A stretch of DNA of 39,372 nt from an uncultured Campylobacterales bacterium (GTDB lineage: Bacteria; Campylobacterota; Campylobacteria; Campylobacterales; Arcobacteraceae). The notes under the pieces are model-generated. The model worked only from the letters and a program-made list of their open reading frames with translations. It did not search any database and had not been told where the DNA came from. The stretch covers positions 1-39,372 of the forward strand of contig CALKDR010000073.1 of assembly GCA_938084175.1 (NCBI GenBank). Direction: 5' to 3'. This document shows positions 27,023 through 36,458 of this stretch, one piece after another; within the stretch, counting starts at the first letter, position 1; the number at the start of each line of letters is the position of its first letter. The translations under genes were made by a program, and so were the position numbers.

Positions 27023-27051
27023 AAAACTAAAGAGAAAATCTCTTTAGTTTT
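27023..27051 (-). terminator. terminator after actP copy 1
   Basis: A perfect 13-bp stem (27023-27035 with 27039-27051), a three-base loop and a T-rich continuation on the minus strand. Confidence 0.8.
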
Positions 27052-27057
27052 AAGATA

Positions 27058-28707
27058 CTAGTGATCAACAGCTCCTGCTGAACCAATACCTGTGTTTGCT
27101 CTAACATTTTGAGCTCTAAACATTTCTTTTTCATCTTTCCCTCTTTGAGAGTTATCTGTTTTAGAGAAGAACCAAATTGAAACGAATGCCAAAGTTACAG
27201 AGAACAATGCTGGATGTTTATAAGGGAAAATAGCTTCCGCATTTCCTAAAATAGAAACCCAAACAATTGGCCCAATGATTACAAGAGTTACTGCCGTAAT
27301 TAGTCCAATAAATCCACCAATAAATGCACCTCTAGTTGTTAATCCTCTCCAGTAAATAGATAGGAATAAAATTGGGAAGTTAGCAGATGCAGCAATACCA
27401 AATGCTAAACCAACCATATAAGCAATATTTTGTTCCTCAAATGCAATACCAAGTGTAACACCAACAATTCCTACGATTACAACTGTAACTTTAGAAATTT
27501 TAACAACTTTTTCGTCTGTTGCATTTGGGTTGATAACATTTGCATAGATATCATGAGAAATTGCAGATGCACCTGCCAGTGTAAGTCCTGAAACAACAGC
27601 TAAAATAGTTGCAAATGCAACAGCTGAAATAAATCCTAAGAATGCATTTCCACCTAACATATGTGATAAGTGAATAGAAGCCATATTATTTCCACCAAAT
27701 AATTTGCCATCAACAAAGTACTGAGAACCTTCTGGTGAGTTTAAGAATGCAATTGCACCAAAACCAACAATTGTAATAATAATCCAAAAATAACCTACAA
27801 AACCAGTTGCATAAACAACAGATTTTCTTGCTTCCTTAGCATTACCAACAGTAAAGAATCTCATAAGAACATGAGGTAAACCAGCTGTTCCTAACATTAA
27901 AGCCATACCTAAAGAAATAGCAGAAATAGGGTCAGAAATAAATCCACCTGGTGCTAGAATTGATTCACCTGCACTATGATTCTCAACTGCTTTAACAGCT
28001 AAAGATTCAAAAGAAAAATCAAAGTGATATAAAACCATAACAGCCATGAAAGATACACCTGTTAAAAGTAAACAAGCTTTAATAATTTGTACCCAAGTAG
28101 TTGCAAGCATACCACCAAATGTAACATATACAATCATTAATGCACCAACCATAAATACAGCATATTCATATTCCATACCAAATAAAACTTGGATTAGTTT
28201 ACCTGCTCCAACCATTTGAGCAATTAAATATAAAATAACAACAGCAATAGAACCAAATGCAGCAAGTGTTCTAATCTCTTTTTGACCAAGTCTATAAGCA
28301 GCAATATCAGCAAAAGTAAATTTACCTAAGTTTCTTAATTTTTCAGCCATAAAGAATAAAATAATTGGCCAACCAACTAAGAATGAAACAGCATAGATAA
28401 CTCCATCATAACCTTTTAAGTAAATAAGACCAGATACACCAAGAAAAGCAGCAGCTGACATATAATCTCCAGCAATTGCTAAACCATTTTGAAAACCAGT
28501 AATTCCCCCACCAGCAGTATAGAAATCACTTGCTGATTTAGTTTTACTAGCAGCCCAGTAGGTAATACCAAGTGTACCAGCAATAAAAATTAAGAACATA
28601 ATAATCGCAGGAATATTAAGGTCTCTTTGAACCGCTTCAAATTCAGCATCACCTGCAGCAAACCCTGTTAGTGCAAAAATTGTAATAAGTGTTAATATTT
28701 TAAACAT
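27058..28707 (-). CDS. actP: cation/acetate symporter ActP, copy 1
   Basis: A 549-residue sodium:solute symporter (SSS) with a leader-like first helix ([19 protein letters not shown]) and about 13 transmembrane segments, including [31 protein letters not shown] (sodium-site helix), [15 protein letters not shown] and [16 protein letters not shown]. These are hallmarks of the acetate permease ActP/YjcG. The start overlaps the stop of the DUF485 gene by one base, the usual yjcH-actP pairing. The protein ends in AVDH, the same tail as the other two symporters here. By eye about four of five residues agree with copy 2. Confidence 0.93.
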   Translation of the reverse strand: MFKILTLITIFALTGFAAGDAEFEAVQRDLNIPAIIMFLIFIAGTLGITYWAASKTKSASDFYTAGGGITGFQNGLAIAGDYMSAAAFLGVSGLIYLKGYDGVIYAVSFLVGWPIILFFMAEKLRNLGKFTFADIAAYRLGQKEIRTLAAFGSIAVVILYLIAQMVGAGKLIQVLFGMEYEYAVFMVGALMIVYVTFGGMLATTWVQIIKACLLLTGVSFMAVMVLYHFDFSFESLAVKAVENHSAGESILAPGGFISDPISAISLGMALMLGTAGLPHVLMRFFTVGNAKEARKSVVYATGFVGYFWIIITIVGFGAIAFLNSPEGSQYFVDGKLFGGNNMASIHLSHMLGGNAFLGFISAVAFATILAVVSGLTLAGASAISHDIYANVINPNATDEKVVKISKVTVVIVGIVGVTLGIAFEEQNIAYMVGLAFGIAASANFPILFLSIYWRGLTTRGAFIGGFIGLITAVTLVIIGPIVWVSILGNAEAIFPYKHPALFSVTLAFVSIWFFSKTDNSQRGKDEKEMFRAQNVRANTGIGSAGAVDH

Positions 28708-29021
28708 TAAATTAAATCCTTTACATCTTCTTTAATTTCATTAGTTAAGTCTTCATACTCACCATTTGCTCTTTTTACATAAATAAGAGTTGTAATAAAA
28801 CTAATAACTAAGATTGCTAAAGCAATTGGAAAAGCTATTGTAGTAACTCCGTCACCAATTTTTGTTGCTAATACTTCTTTGTTAAATGCAATTACCATAA
28901 TAAATGTATAAAACATTACTAATACAAAAACACCTAATTTAATACTAAAACTATTTCTTTTAGATACTAGTTCTTGATACTTTGGATTAGATTCAATTCT
29001 GTCAACTAATTCCTTGTTCAT
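28707..29021 (-). CDS. DUF485 small inner membrane protein (YjcH-like), copy 1
   Basis: A 104-residue protein with two transmembrane helices (about 28-48 and 60-83) and charged ends, matching DUF485/YjcH, the small companion of ActP. Start RBS AAAGGA is good. It overlaps actP by one base (coupled translation). Its exact role in transport is not established. Closely similar to copy 2 at 31042-31356. Confidence 0.9.
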   Translation of the reverse strand: MNKELVDRIESNPKYQELVSKRNSFSIKLGVFVLVMFYTFIMVIAFNKEVLATKIGDGVTTIAFPIALAILVISFITTLIYVKRANGEYEDLTNEIKEDVKDLI

Positions 29022-29093
29022 TCTGCTTCCTTTGTAATATAATAAAAACTAATATAAGCTTGTATTATATATTTTTTTGATTCTACATAAGCT

Positions 29094-29125
29094 ATCTTAA
29101 TGATTTTAATAGCATTAAAATAGCA
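29094..29125 (-). promoter_or_regulatory. TGCTAT-N5-TGCTAT direct repeat and putative -10, DUF485-actP operon 1
   Basis: The repeat occupies 29109-29125 (both half-sites perfect, 11-bp period). A weak -10-like TAAGAT (29094-29099) lies nine bases downstream. The gene starts 87 bases below the repeat. Confidence 0.5.
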
Positions 29126-29347
29126 AATTAGAAAAATCATGAAGTATTATACATAGAAAAAATAATAAAATGAGACAAAAACTAATTCAAATATGTAAAG
29201 ATTATGTCAAGAATGTAGATTAGTAACATAAAATAACATTATTAATTAGATTTTTTAGTTATTAAATTTTATTTTTATTTAAGATTACTATAGTTTTATG
29301 AATATAAAAGATTTATGAGTAGAAAAGTAATGATGTTTTATTTAAAT

Positions 29348-29375
29348 GTTACTAAAGAGTAGACTCTTTAGTAAC
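29348..29375 (-). terminator. terminator after actP copy 2
   Basis: GTTACTAAAGAGT (29348-29360) is exactly complementary to ACTCTTTAGTAAC (29363-29375); in practice a 12-bp stem with a small loop. Confidence 0.7.
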
Positions 29376-29389
29376 TAATTATTGTTGAT

Positions 29390-31042
29390 CTAGTGATCAA
29401 CTGCACCATCAGCACCGAAACCAGTTTCAGCTCTAACTTTTTGTGCTTCAAAAGCATGGATTTCATCTTTTGCTCTTTGAGATTTATCAGTAATTGAGAA
29501 GAACCAAATACTAACAAATGCTACAGTAACAGAGAATAGGGCAGGATGTTTATATGGGAATATAGGAGATTCATTTCCTAAAACAGAAACCCAAACAACA
29601 GGACCTAAAACAACAAGAACAACAGCTGTTAATAAACCTAAGAATCCACCAATAAATGCACCTCTTGTCGTTAATTTTGACCAATAAATTGATAAAAATA
29701 AAATAGGGAAGTTAGCAGATGCAGCAATGGCAAAAGCAAGTCCAACCATAAATGCGATATTTTGATGTTCAAAAGCAATACCTAAAGCAACACCAACAAT
29801 ACCAATAATTATTACTGATCTTTTAGAAACTTTCATTTCCATTTCTTCATTAGCTTTTCCTTTACAAATAACATTTGCATAAATATCGTGAGATATCGCT
29901 GAAGCACCTGCAAGTGTCAATCCAGAAACAACAGCTAAAATAGTAGCAAATGCAACAGCTGAAATAAATCCTAAGAAAATATCTCCACCAACATAGTGAG
30001 ATAAGTGAATAGCTGCCATGTTATTTCCACCAAAAAGTTTTCCATCTACAAAGTACTGAGAACCTTCTGGTGAATTTAAGAAAACAATTGCACCAAGACC
30101 AATAACAGCAATTACCAAATAGAAGTAACCAATAAAACCAGTTGCATAAACAACAGATTTTCTAGCTTCTTTAGCATTACCAACTGTAAAGAATCTCATA
30201 AGAACGTGAGGTAATCCTGCCGTTCCTAACATTAATGCAAGTCCTAATGAAATTGCAGAAATAGGATCAGAAATAAATCCACCTGGAGCCATAATATCTT
30301 GACCTAAAGTATGCGTTTCAACAGCTTTACTTGCAAGTGATGCAAAATTAAAATCAAAATGTTGTAATATTAAGAATGCCATAAATGTAACACCAGATAA
30401 TAATAAAACAGCTTTAATAATTTGTACCCAAGTAGTTGCAAGCATACCACCAAAAGTAACGTAAATAATCATCATAACACCAACAAGCATTACAGCATAT
30501 TCATATTCTAAACCAAATAATACTTGAATTAGTTTTCCAGAACCAACCATTTGAGCAATTAAATATAAAGTAACAACTGATAAAGAACCAAATGCTGCTA
30601 ATACTCTAATTTCTTTTTGCCCTAATCTAAATGCAGCAATATCGGCAAAAGTAAATTTACCTAAGTTTCTTAATTTTTCAGCCATCAAGAATAAAATTAC
30701 AGGCCAACCAACTAAAAAACCAACTGCATAAACAAGTCCATCATAACCTTTTAAATAAACTAATCCAGAAAGACCTAAGAAAGAAGCTGCTGACATATAA
30801 TCACCAGCAATTGCCATACCATTTTGGAAACCAGTTATTCCACCACCTGCTGTATAAAAATCACTTGCAGATTTTGTTTTACTAGCTGCCCAATAAGTAA
30901 CACCAAGTGTTGCGCCAATAAAAATAAAGAACATTACAATTGCTGAAATGTTAATATCTCTTTGTACTGCTTCAAAAGTTGCATCACCAGCAGCAAAAGC
31001 AGTAATAACAAAAGTTGAAATAAGTGCTAAAATTCTAAACAT
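29390..31042 (-). CDS. actP: cation/acetate symporter ActP, copy 2
   Basis: A 550-residue SSS-family symporter closely similar to copy 1 along its whole length, with the same [26 protein letters not shown] and [18 protein letters not shown] segments. The differences cluster in the region about 228-255 and in the loop about 405-412 ([11 protein letters not shown] versus NPNATDEKV). It ends in AVDH. One-base overlap with its DUF485 partner. The two copies look like a tandem duplication of the two-gene operon with its promoter element; they may differ in affinity or expression. Confidence 0.93.
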   Translation of the reverse strand: MFRILALISTFVITAFAAGDATFEAVQRDINISAIVMFFIFIGATLGVTYWAASKTKSASDFYTAGGGITGFQNGMAIAGDYMSAASFLGLSGLVYLKGYDGLVYAVGFLVGWPVILFLMAEKLRNLGKFTFADIAAFRLGQKEIRVLAAFGSLSVVTLYLIAQMVGSGKLIQVLFGLEYEYAVMLVGVMMIIYVTFGGMLATTWVQIIKAVLLLSGVTFMAFLILQHFDFNFASLASKAVETHTLGQDIMAPGGFISDPISAISLGLALMLGTAGLPHVLMRFFTVGNAKEARKSVVYATGFIGYFYLVIAVIGLGAIVFLNSPEGSQYFVDGKLFGGNNMAAIHLSHYVGGDIFLGFISAVAFATILAVVSGLTLAGASAISHDIYANVICKGKANEEMEMKVSKRSVIIIGIVGVALGIAFEHQNIAFMVGLAFAIAASANFPILFLSIYWSKLTTRGAFIGGFLGLLTAVVLVVLGPVVWVSVLGNESPIFPYKHPALFSVTVAFVSIWFFSITDKSQRAKDEIHAFEAQKVRAETGFGADGAVDH

Positions 31043-31356
31043 TATAATGCATCCTTTATATCTTCTTTTATTTCATTTGTTAAATCTTCAAACTCACCAT
31101 TTGCTCGTCTTACATAAATTAGTGTTGTAATAAAACTAATAATAATGATAGCTGCTGCTATTGGGAAAGCTACAGTCATAACTCCATCACCTAATTTTGT
31201 AGCTAATAATGTAGGTTCAAATGCAATAGTTAAAATATATGCATAAAACATAACTAATACAAAAATTGCAAGTTTAATTGAAAAACTTGATCTTTTTTTA
31301 ATTAGCTTTTGATATTTTGGGTTGTCTTTGATTCGTTGTACTAACTCATCGTTCAT
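31042..31356 (-). CDS. DUF485 small inner membrane protein (YjcH-like), copy 2
   Basis: A 104-residue, two-helix membrane protein, equal in length to copy 1 and largely the same in sequence (shared [32 protein letters not shown]). AGGAGG precedes the ATG. One-base overlap with actP copy 2. Confidence 0.9.
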   Translation of the reverse strand: MNDELVQRIKDNPKYQKLIKKRSSFSIKLAIFVLVMFYAYILTIAFEPTLLATKLGDGVMTVAFPIAAAIIIISFITTLIYVRRANGEFEDLTNEIKEDIKDAL

Positions 31357-31417
31357 TTTTGCCTCCTAAAACTTTTTTAATACAGATTAATAGTATATTT
31401 GCTTAAATAATACAAAC

Positions 31418-31434
31418 ATAGCAATAGTCTAGCA
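31418..31434 (-). promoter_or_regulatory. TGCTAG-N5-TGCTAT direct repeat, DUF485-actP operon 2
   Basis: Same 11-bp-period element with one mismatch in the distal half-site. A TATACT (31392-31397) lies 20 bases downstream; a TATTAT lies only five bases away. The promoter geometry is therefore less clear than for pta or the third symporter. Confidence 0.45.
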
Positions 31435-31547
31435 TTTTTTTAAAAATGAGAGTAATTATACTTGTATAAAATTATGTAAAAGATGTATTTAATTATTTTA
31501 AGTAAAATTTAAGTTTAAATGATTAACTATGTAACTTTTAGAAGCGA

Positions 31548-31584
31548 TATAAATACGAATTATTTTGAATAATTCGTATTTATA
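31548..31584 (-). terminator. terminator after exonuclease copy 2
   Basis: A perfect 17-bp stem (31548-31564 with 31568-31584) and a three-base loop, six bases after the gene. Confidence 0.8.
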
Positions 31585-31589
31585 ATAAA

Positions 31590-32222
31590 TTAGCTTGTAT
31601 AGAATGTTGTTTTTGCAGGTGTTAACTTTCTTAGTTTTAAAAACATCATAGATGTCATAATGGCATCATTTAGTGCATCATGTTTTCCTAATCTTGGTAT
31701 ATCTAATTCTTTCATTATCGTATCAAATTTTAAATCAATAAATTCATATTCACTTGTTTTCTTTTTTGATTTAAAAAACATAGATGAAACTTCAATACTT
31801 TCATTAGGGAGTTTTATTCCAATAAACTTTTTTGTATATTTAGAAATCATTGCAATATCAAATTTTATATAATATCCAACAATTGGACGAGATCCTATGA
31901 AGTCTAATAATTTAAATATAGCTTCTTTTGAAGAAACTGCATTTTCCAAGTCAATAGGACGAATATGATGAATTTTAATTGATTCTGCACTAATATTTAT
32001 AGAAGGTTTTACAAAAATATTAAATGTTTCCCTCATTATTACTTTATTATCTTGAATATGAACAGCACCAATTGAAAGTATTTCATCTTTTCTTGGACTT
32101 AATCCTGTAGTTTCACAATCCAAACAGATATATTCATTTGGTTTTGGTTCATCAAATAAAAATTCATATTTTTTATTTGTTAATTTTTTTTTATTCCAAT
32201 TTTTAAAAAAATCATCAAACAT
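31590..32222 (-). CDS. DEDDh-family 3'-5' exonuclease (DnaQ-like), copy 2
   Basis: A 210-residue paralogue of the exonuclease at 24392-25012. ExoI LDCETTGLSP, ExoII YIKFDIAMIS, ExoIII HDALNDAIMTS (His-x4-Asp) are intact, as is the leader NKKKLTNKKYEFLFDEP. Its start overlaps the stop of the DUF294 gene by one base. Clearly more diverged from its paralogue than the two ActP copies are from each other, pointing to an older duplication. Confidence 0.85.
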   Translation of the reverse strand: MFDDFFKNWNKKKLTNKKYEFLFDEPKPNEYICLDCETTGLSPRKDEILSIGAVHIQDNKVIMRETFNIFVKPSINISAESIKIHHIRPIDLENAVSSKEAIFKLLDFIGSRPIVGYYIKFDIAMISKYTKKFIGIKLPNESIEVSSMFFKSKKKTSEYEFIDLKFDTIMKELDIPRLGKHDALNDAIMTSMMFLKLRKLTPAKTTFYTS

Positions 32223-34039
32223 TACGATATCTTGTCTGTTTTAAATGAATAAGCTATAAACTTTTTAAAATCTATAACAATTTTAAAAGAATCTTTTAGT
32301 AAGTCTCTTTCTATTTTTCCTAAATTATGAGTATCAATTTCATTATTTATTTCTTTATTCTCAAGAAGTTTATTAAGTTGAGATTTAAGTCTTAAAGTAT
32401 TTACAACATCAAATGCTTCAAGTAATTCAGCAGCTTTTTCTTTTTCTAAAATTTTTCTTTGTTCTAAAATTTTTATTCTTTTTACTGTTGTTGTTTCTCT
32501 GATTTTTTCTCTTAATGCTAAAGATCTGATTCCTTGAACAATTGGAAAAACAGCAGTTTTTTTAATATCAATATAATGAACTTTTGTCATAAAATTTGCA
32601 ACAGTACTTGGTGTATCAAAAGCTAGTGTAGCTTTTGCAAAATATGCCATAAACACATCTTTATCATGAAGTTTATTAAATAGATCATCTTTTAGATTAA
32701 TCAAAAGTTCTTTATCCCCTGCAACTGCAAAAGAATCAAAAAATATTGCTAAATCCATATAGTTTTGCATATCAGGAGCATCAATCCATCTTTTTGTTTC
32801 TTCTTTATATTCACTTACTGTTTTACACCAAAAAGGATTTGAAACCATTATATTACCTTGGCAAGGTGGGTAGCCAAAATCAATAAGGTGTTCAGTTAAT
32901 TTTTGCATATAAGGTCTGTATAAATTAACATCAATGCCATCTTTTATAACTAATGCATTATCTTGATCTGTTTTAATAATTTGTTCATTTCTTCCTTCAC
33001 TTCCCATAACTATTAAACAAGAATTTTTTCTAAGCTCTTTTGGAACAACAAGTTGAAAAAGTTTTTTATATACTTTTGTATTCAATTCTCCAATTAAATT
33101 TGAAATATGGTTTACTTTTACACCTTTTGCTTGTAAACTTTTTATAATATTAATTAAATCATTACTTGAACTTTTTAATTCTTCAATTGTTTTTGATTTT
33201 TTGATTTTTGTGTCAACTACATAAGTATTATTTGCAAAATGAGATAAAACATCAATTTGTTCTAATACTCCAATCATTTCACCTTGATTATTAGTAACAC
33301 CAATTCTTTTTATATTCCTTTTAATTAAAAGAGTTAATGCCTCAAATAAATAATCATCATTACATACAGTCATTAATGGAAAAATTGCAATATCTCCTAC
33401 TGGAATATCCAAGTTTCTACCTTCAAGTAGTACTTTTACTTTTAATAGTGAATCTGTAATAATTCCATAAGTATTATCTTCTTTTTTTACAATAATCGAA
33501 GATGTTTTATAGGTCATAGATTTTTCTATTGCATAAATTAATTTTGCATCTTCATCAACTATACATGCTTCATGAATAATTGTATCATCAACCTTTGCAA
33601 TCATAAAAGATGATAGTTCTGATGTATATTCTTTATCTTTTAATGTTTGAATTTTATTTACAAGATTTTTTAAGAAGAAATCTTTAAATTTTTCATTCTC
33701 TTCTATTAATTTTAAAAATGTTTTCTTTTCTAATTCGTAACAAATTAAATCTTCATGTACTCTAAAAGTATTTTTTGTTTTATTATAAATTAGTGAATTT
33801 GCGTCAAATGAATCTTCTTGATGATAATCCATAACAACTTCATCATCATGATATTCATATACCGAACCTTTTATAATAATAAAGAAATGATCAGATATTT
33901 TACTAGGACAGATTAATGTAGAGTCTTTTGGATAATAAGCTATATCCATATGTTTGATACAATTGTTAATTTGATTTTCAGTTAAAACTTCGAAGGGGTG
34001 TATATTTGAAAGAAAGTCTTCTTGATCTCGTAGGCTCAT
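32222..34039 (-). CDS. cNMP-binding/CBS/DUF294 putative nucleotidyltransferase, copy 2
   Basis: A 605-residue paralogue of the protein at 25005-26846 with the same order: N-terminal cNMP-binding-like domain (MDIAYYPKDSTL, HFFIIIKGSVYEY), paired CBS motifs (~150-275), nucleotidyltransferase core GSEGRNEQ and TDQDNALV (near 340-360), and a helical C-terminal domain. Catalytic-type residues are kept. Overall similarity to copy 1 is moderate. It follows the DUF4212-symporter operon behind a terminator, so it probably has its own promoter in the 96-base gap. Confidence 0.87.
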   Translation of the reverse strand: MSLRDQEDFLSNIHPFEVLTENQINNCIKHMDIAYYPKDSTLICPSKISDHFFIIIKGSVYEYHDDEVVMDYHQEDSFDANSLIYNKTKNTFRVHEDLICYELEKKTFLKLIEENEKFKDFFLKNLVNKIQTLKDKEYTSELSSFMIAKVDDTIIHEACIVDEDAKLIYAIEKSMTYKTSSIIVKKEDNTYGIITDSLLKVKVLLEGRNLDIPVGDIAIFPLMTVCNDDYLFEALTLLIKRNIKRIGVTNNQGEMIGVLEQIDVLSHFANNTYVVDTKIKKSKTIEELKSSSNDLINIIKSLQAKGVKVNHISNLIGELNTKVYKKLFQLVVPKELRKNSCLIVMGSEGRNEQIIKTDQDNALVIKDGIDVNLYRPYMQKLTEHLIDFGYPPCQGNIMVSNPFWCKTVSEYKEETKRWIDAPDMQNYMDLAIFFDSFAVAGDKELLINLKDDLFNKLHDKDVFMAYFAKATLAFDTPSTVANFMTKVHYIDIKKTAVFPIVQGIRSLALREKIRETTTVKRIKILEQRKILEKEKAAELLEAFDVVNTLRLKSQLNKLLENKEINNEIDTHNLGKIERDLLKDSFKIVIDFKKFIAYSFKTDKIS

Positions 34040-34097
34040 TAAGTTTCCTTTTATTAGTATTTTTATATATTATTAGATTTTAACATAAAAAAATACT

Positions 34098-34123
34098 AAA
34101 AGTATACCCGAAGGTATACTTTT
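34098..34123. terminator. strong bidirectional-type terminator after the third symporter
   Basis: An 11-bp stem AAAAGTATACC/GGTATACTTTT closed by a CGAA tetraloop, with A- and T-runs on the sides; partial pairing extends further with one bulge. Confidence 0.8.
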
Positions 34124-34135
34124 TAGTAAGTCTAA

Positions 34136-36016
34136 CTAGTGATCAACAGCCTCACCAGCTCCAGAAGGAATTCTGATTGACTCTACAAGATCTTGAATCT
34201 CTTGTGGAGGCTCAGGAGTCATTCTAGAAACAATGAATGCAACAACTAAGTGAAGTATAGTACCAATAGTACCGAAACTCGCTGGTGCAATTCCTAAGAA
34301 GTAATCCTCAGGTTTTCCGCCACCCCAGATGAAGTAGAACGCATAACCAACAGTTGCGATAAGACCAGTTAAGATACCAGCAATAGCACCCTCTTTGTTC
34401 ATTCTCTTATCAAATACACCAAGGATAATTGTTGGGAAGAATGCAGCTGCAGCAATACCAAATGCTAAAGCAACAACTTGTGCAACGAATCCAGGAGGGT
34501 TAATCCCTAAGTAACCAGCAACACAAATAGCAGCTACTGCTGAGATTCTTGCATAAGTTAACTCTGTTTTTTCATTTAATGTTGATTTACCAGTTTCTTT
34601 GTCTTTGTAAACAACTTGTCCCATAAGGTCATGTGAAATTGCTGATGCAATAACAAGTAATAACCCTGCCGCTGTAGATAATGCTGCTGCTAATCCACCA
34701 GCTGCAATAAACGCAATTACCCAGTTAGGTAAATTTGCAATTTCAGGATTTGCAAGTACCATGATATCTCTATCAACGTATAACTCATTTGCAATACCGT
34801 TACCTTTAGCAAGTTCTGCAGCATTCGCAGCAGCTTTACCATTAGTTACAAGTCTATGTCCATCTTCGCCTCTTTTATCTCCATCAAATGCAGGTTTCCC
34901 TTTAGCACCTTCGAAAGCTTTACCAGTAGCATATTGAATTTTTCCATCGCCATTTCTATCATGCCATGCAATTAATCCACCATTTTCCCAAGTTTTAAAC
35001 CAGTTCCCATTGTTACCTTCAATCTCACCATTTACAAACGCTTTATATTCAGTGTTTTGTAAATTTTTAATTAAGTTAATTCTTGAGAATGCAGCAACTG
35101 AAGAAATAGTTGTATACATAATAGCAATAAAAATTAAAGCCCATCCAGCAGATATTCTAGCATCTTTAACAGTTGGAACTGTAAAGAATCTAACAATAAC
35201 GTGAGGAAGTCCAGCAGTACCAAGCATTAATGCTGTAGTAAGCATAAATAAGTTCCATAAGTTACCTGGTTGAGTATAGTTATTAAACCCAAGATCAGAA
35301 ATAGATTGATCAAGTGCATGTAACAGATACGTTCCTTCAGGAATTACAGAAACTCCAGAATCAAATGCAAATGTAGTTGTACCAAAAATACCTAATTGAG
35401 GTATAAATGTATCAGTAACTTGTAATGATAAGAAGATTGCAGGAATCATGTATGCAAAAATCATAACAACATATTGAGCAACTTGTGTATAAGTAATACC
35501 TTTCATTCCACCTAAAACAGAATAGAAGAATACAACACCCATACCAATTAATACACCAGTATTAACATCAACTTGTAAGAATCTAGAGAAAACAATTCCA
35601 ACACCTCTCATTTGTCCAGCAACATATGTGAACGAAACGAAAATAACTGAAACAACTGCAACTAATCTAGCAGTATCAGAATAATATCTGTCACCAACAA
35701 AATCAGGAACTGTAAACTTACCAAACTTTCTTAAGTAAGGAGCAAGTAACATAGCAAGTAGAACATATCCACCAGTCCAACCCATTAAGAATGCACCACC
35801 ATCAGAACCCTTAAACGAAATAAGACCTGCTAATGAAATAAATGAAGCTGCTGACATCCAGTCTGCTGCTGTTGCCATACCATTTGCAACTGGATGAACT
35901 CCACCACCTGCAACATAGAAATCTTTAGTTGAACCAGCTTTTGCCCATAAAGCAATACCGATATAAATTGCGAATGAAACACCTACAAATAGGTAAATTA
36001 ATGATTGTAATTCCAT
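34136..36016 (-). CDS. sodium:solute symporter, VC_2705-like, with EF-hand-like insert
   Basis: A 626-residue SSS-family protein related to but distinct from ActP. The core helices are present ([51 protein letters not shown]). A hydrophilic insert of roughly 110 residues (about 312-428) lies between two membrane helices and contains DRNGDGKIQY near 350, a good EF-hand/calcium-loop pattern. The pairing with a DUF4212 small subunit 12 bases upstream assigns it to the VC_2705-type symporters, generally annotated as acetate or organic acid carriers. The C-terminus ends AVDH as in both ActP proteins. Substrate is inferred from context. Confidence 0.85.
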   Translation of the reverse strand: MELQSLIYLFVGVSFAIYIGIALWAKAGSTKDFYVAGGGVHPVANGMATAADWMSAASFISLAGLISFKGSDGGAFLMGWTGGYVLLAMLLAPYLRKFGKFTVPDFVGDRYYSDTARLVAVVSVIFVSFTYVAGQMRGVGIVFSRFLQVDVNTGVLIGMGVVFFYSVLGGMKGITYTQVAQYVVMIFAYMIPAIFLSLQVTDTFIPQLGIFGTTTFAFDSGVSVIPEGTYLLHALDQSISDLGFNNYTQPGNLWNLFMLTTALMLGTAGLPHVIVRFFTVPTVKDARISAGWALIFIAIMYTTISSVAAFSRINLIKNLQNTEYKAFVNGEIEGNNGNWFKTWENGGLIAWHDRNGDGKIQYATGKAFEGAKGKPAFDGDKRGEDGHRLVTNGKAAANAAELAKGNGIANELYVDRDIMVLANPEIANLPNWVIAFIAAGGLAAALSTAAGLLLVIASAISHDLMGQVVYKDKETGKSTLNEKTELTYARISAVAAICVAGYLGINPPGFVAQVVALAFGIAAAAFFPTIILGVFDKRMNKEGAIAGILTGLIATVGYAFYFIWGGGKPEDYFLGIAPASFGTIGTILHLVVAFIVSRMTPEPPQEIQDLVESIRIPSGAGEAVDH

Positions 36017-36028
36017 ATTCTCTTTCTC

Positions 36029-36322
36029 CTATTCGTGAACGCCGTATTTCTCGTCAATTCCTGTCATTACTTTTACGTAAACAAAAATTAATACTACAAA
36101 TACATAAATTGCACCTTGTTGTGCAAACCAAAACCCTAATTTAACACCACTAATCTCAATAGCGTTAAGTTCGTTAATAAATAAAATCCCACATCCGAAA
36201 GAAACAACGAACCAAACTACTAAAAGTTTAAGAATCATTGAAATATTTTCTTTCCAGTATGCTTGTGCTTTTTCTGGACTCATCCTGCTCTCCTTATTAT
36301 TTTTATTAAATAAATTATTCAT
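36029..36322 (-). CDS. DUF4212 symporter small subunit
   Basis: A 97-residue protein with two transmembrane helices (about 30-53 and 64-86), and the KAQAYWKENISMILKLLVVWFV start with FGCGIL and FWFAQQGAIYVFVVLIFVYV that define the DUF4212 (sodium/substrate symporter small subunit) family. It is the expected partner of the symporter gene 12 bases downstream. Inferred start ATG 36322; an in-frame ATG about 13 codons further in (MSPEKAQ) has AGGAGAGCAGG before it and is an attractive alternative. Confidence 0.85.
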   Translation of the reverse strand: MNNLFNKNNKESRMSPEKAQAYWKENISMILKLLVVWFVVSFGCGILFINELNAIEISGVKLGFWFAQQGAIYVFVVLIFVYVKVMTGIDEKYGVHE

Positions 36323-36341
36323 TTAATAATTTAACATTGAA

Positions 36342-36374
36342 AGTATAATAAGTATAGATAGCAAAAAGATAGCA
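36342..36374 (-). promoter_or_regulatory. DUF4212-symporter promoter with TGCTAT-N5-TGCTAT direct repeat
   Basis: The repeat is at 36358-36374 (both half-sites perfect, 11-bp period). Exactly 10 bases downstream is TATACT (36342-36347), the same geometry as at pta. Confidence 0.6.
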
Positions 36375-36437
36375 ATTGAAGTTTTTTTTGAAAAGTTTTT
36401 TTTGAATCTAGCATTAACATAGTAAATAATCTATGCA

Positions 36438-36456
36438 AAGCCTACTAAATAGGCTT
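36438..36456 (-). terminator. hairpin after the response regulator
   Basis: AAGCCTA/TAGGCTT, 7-bp stem with a five-base loop, two bases beyond the response regulator stop. Confidence 0.55.
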
Positions 36457-36458
36457 AT

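Larger units (their letters stand above)
29022..29389. other. 368-base gap between the two DUF485-actP operons
   Basis: No gene seen. It holds the promoter and direct repeat for the first operon (29094-29125) and the terminator of the second (29348-29375). Between them is AT-rich sequence without further structure that I can support. Confidence 0.6.
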
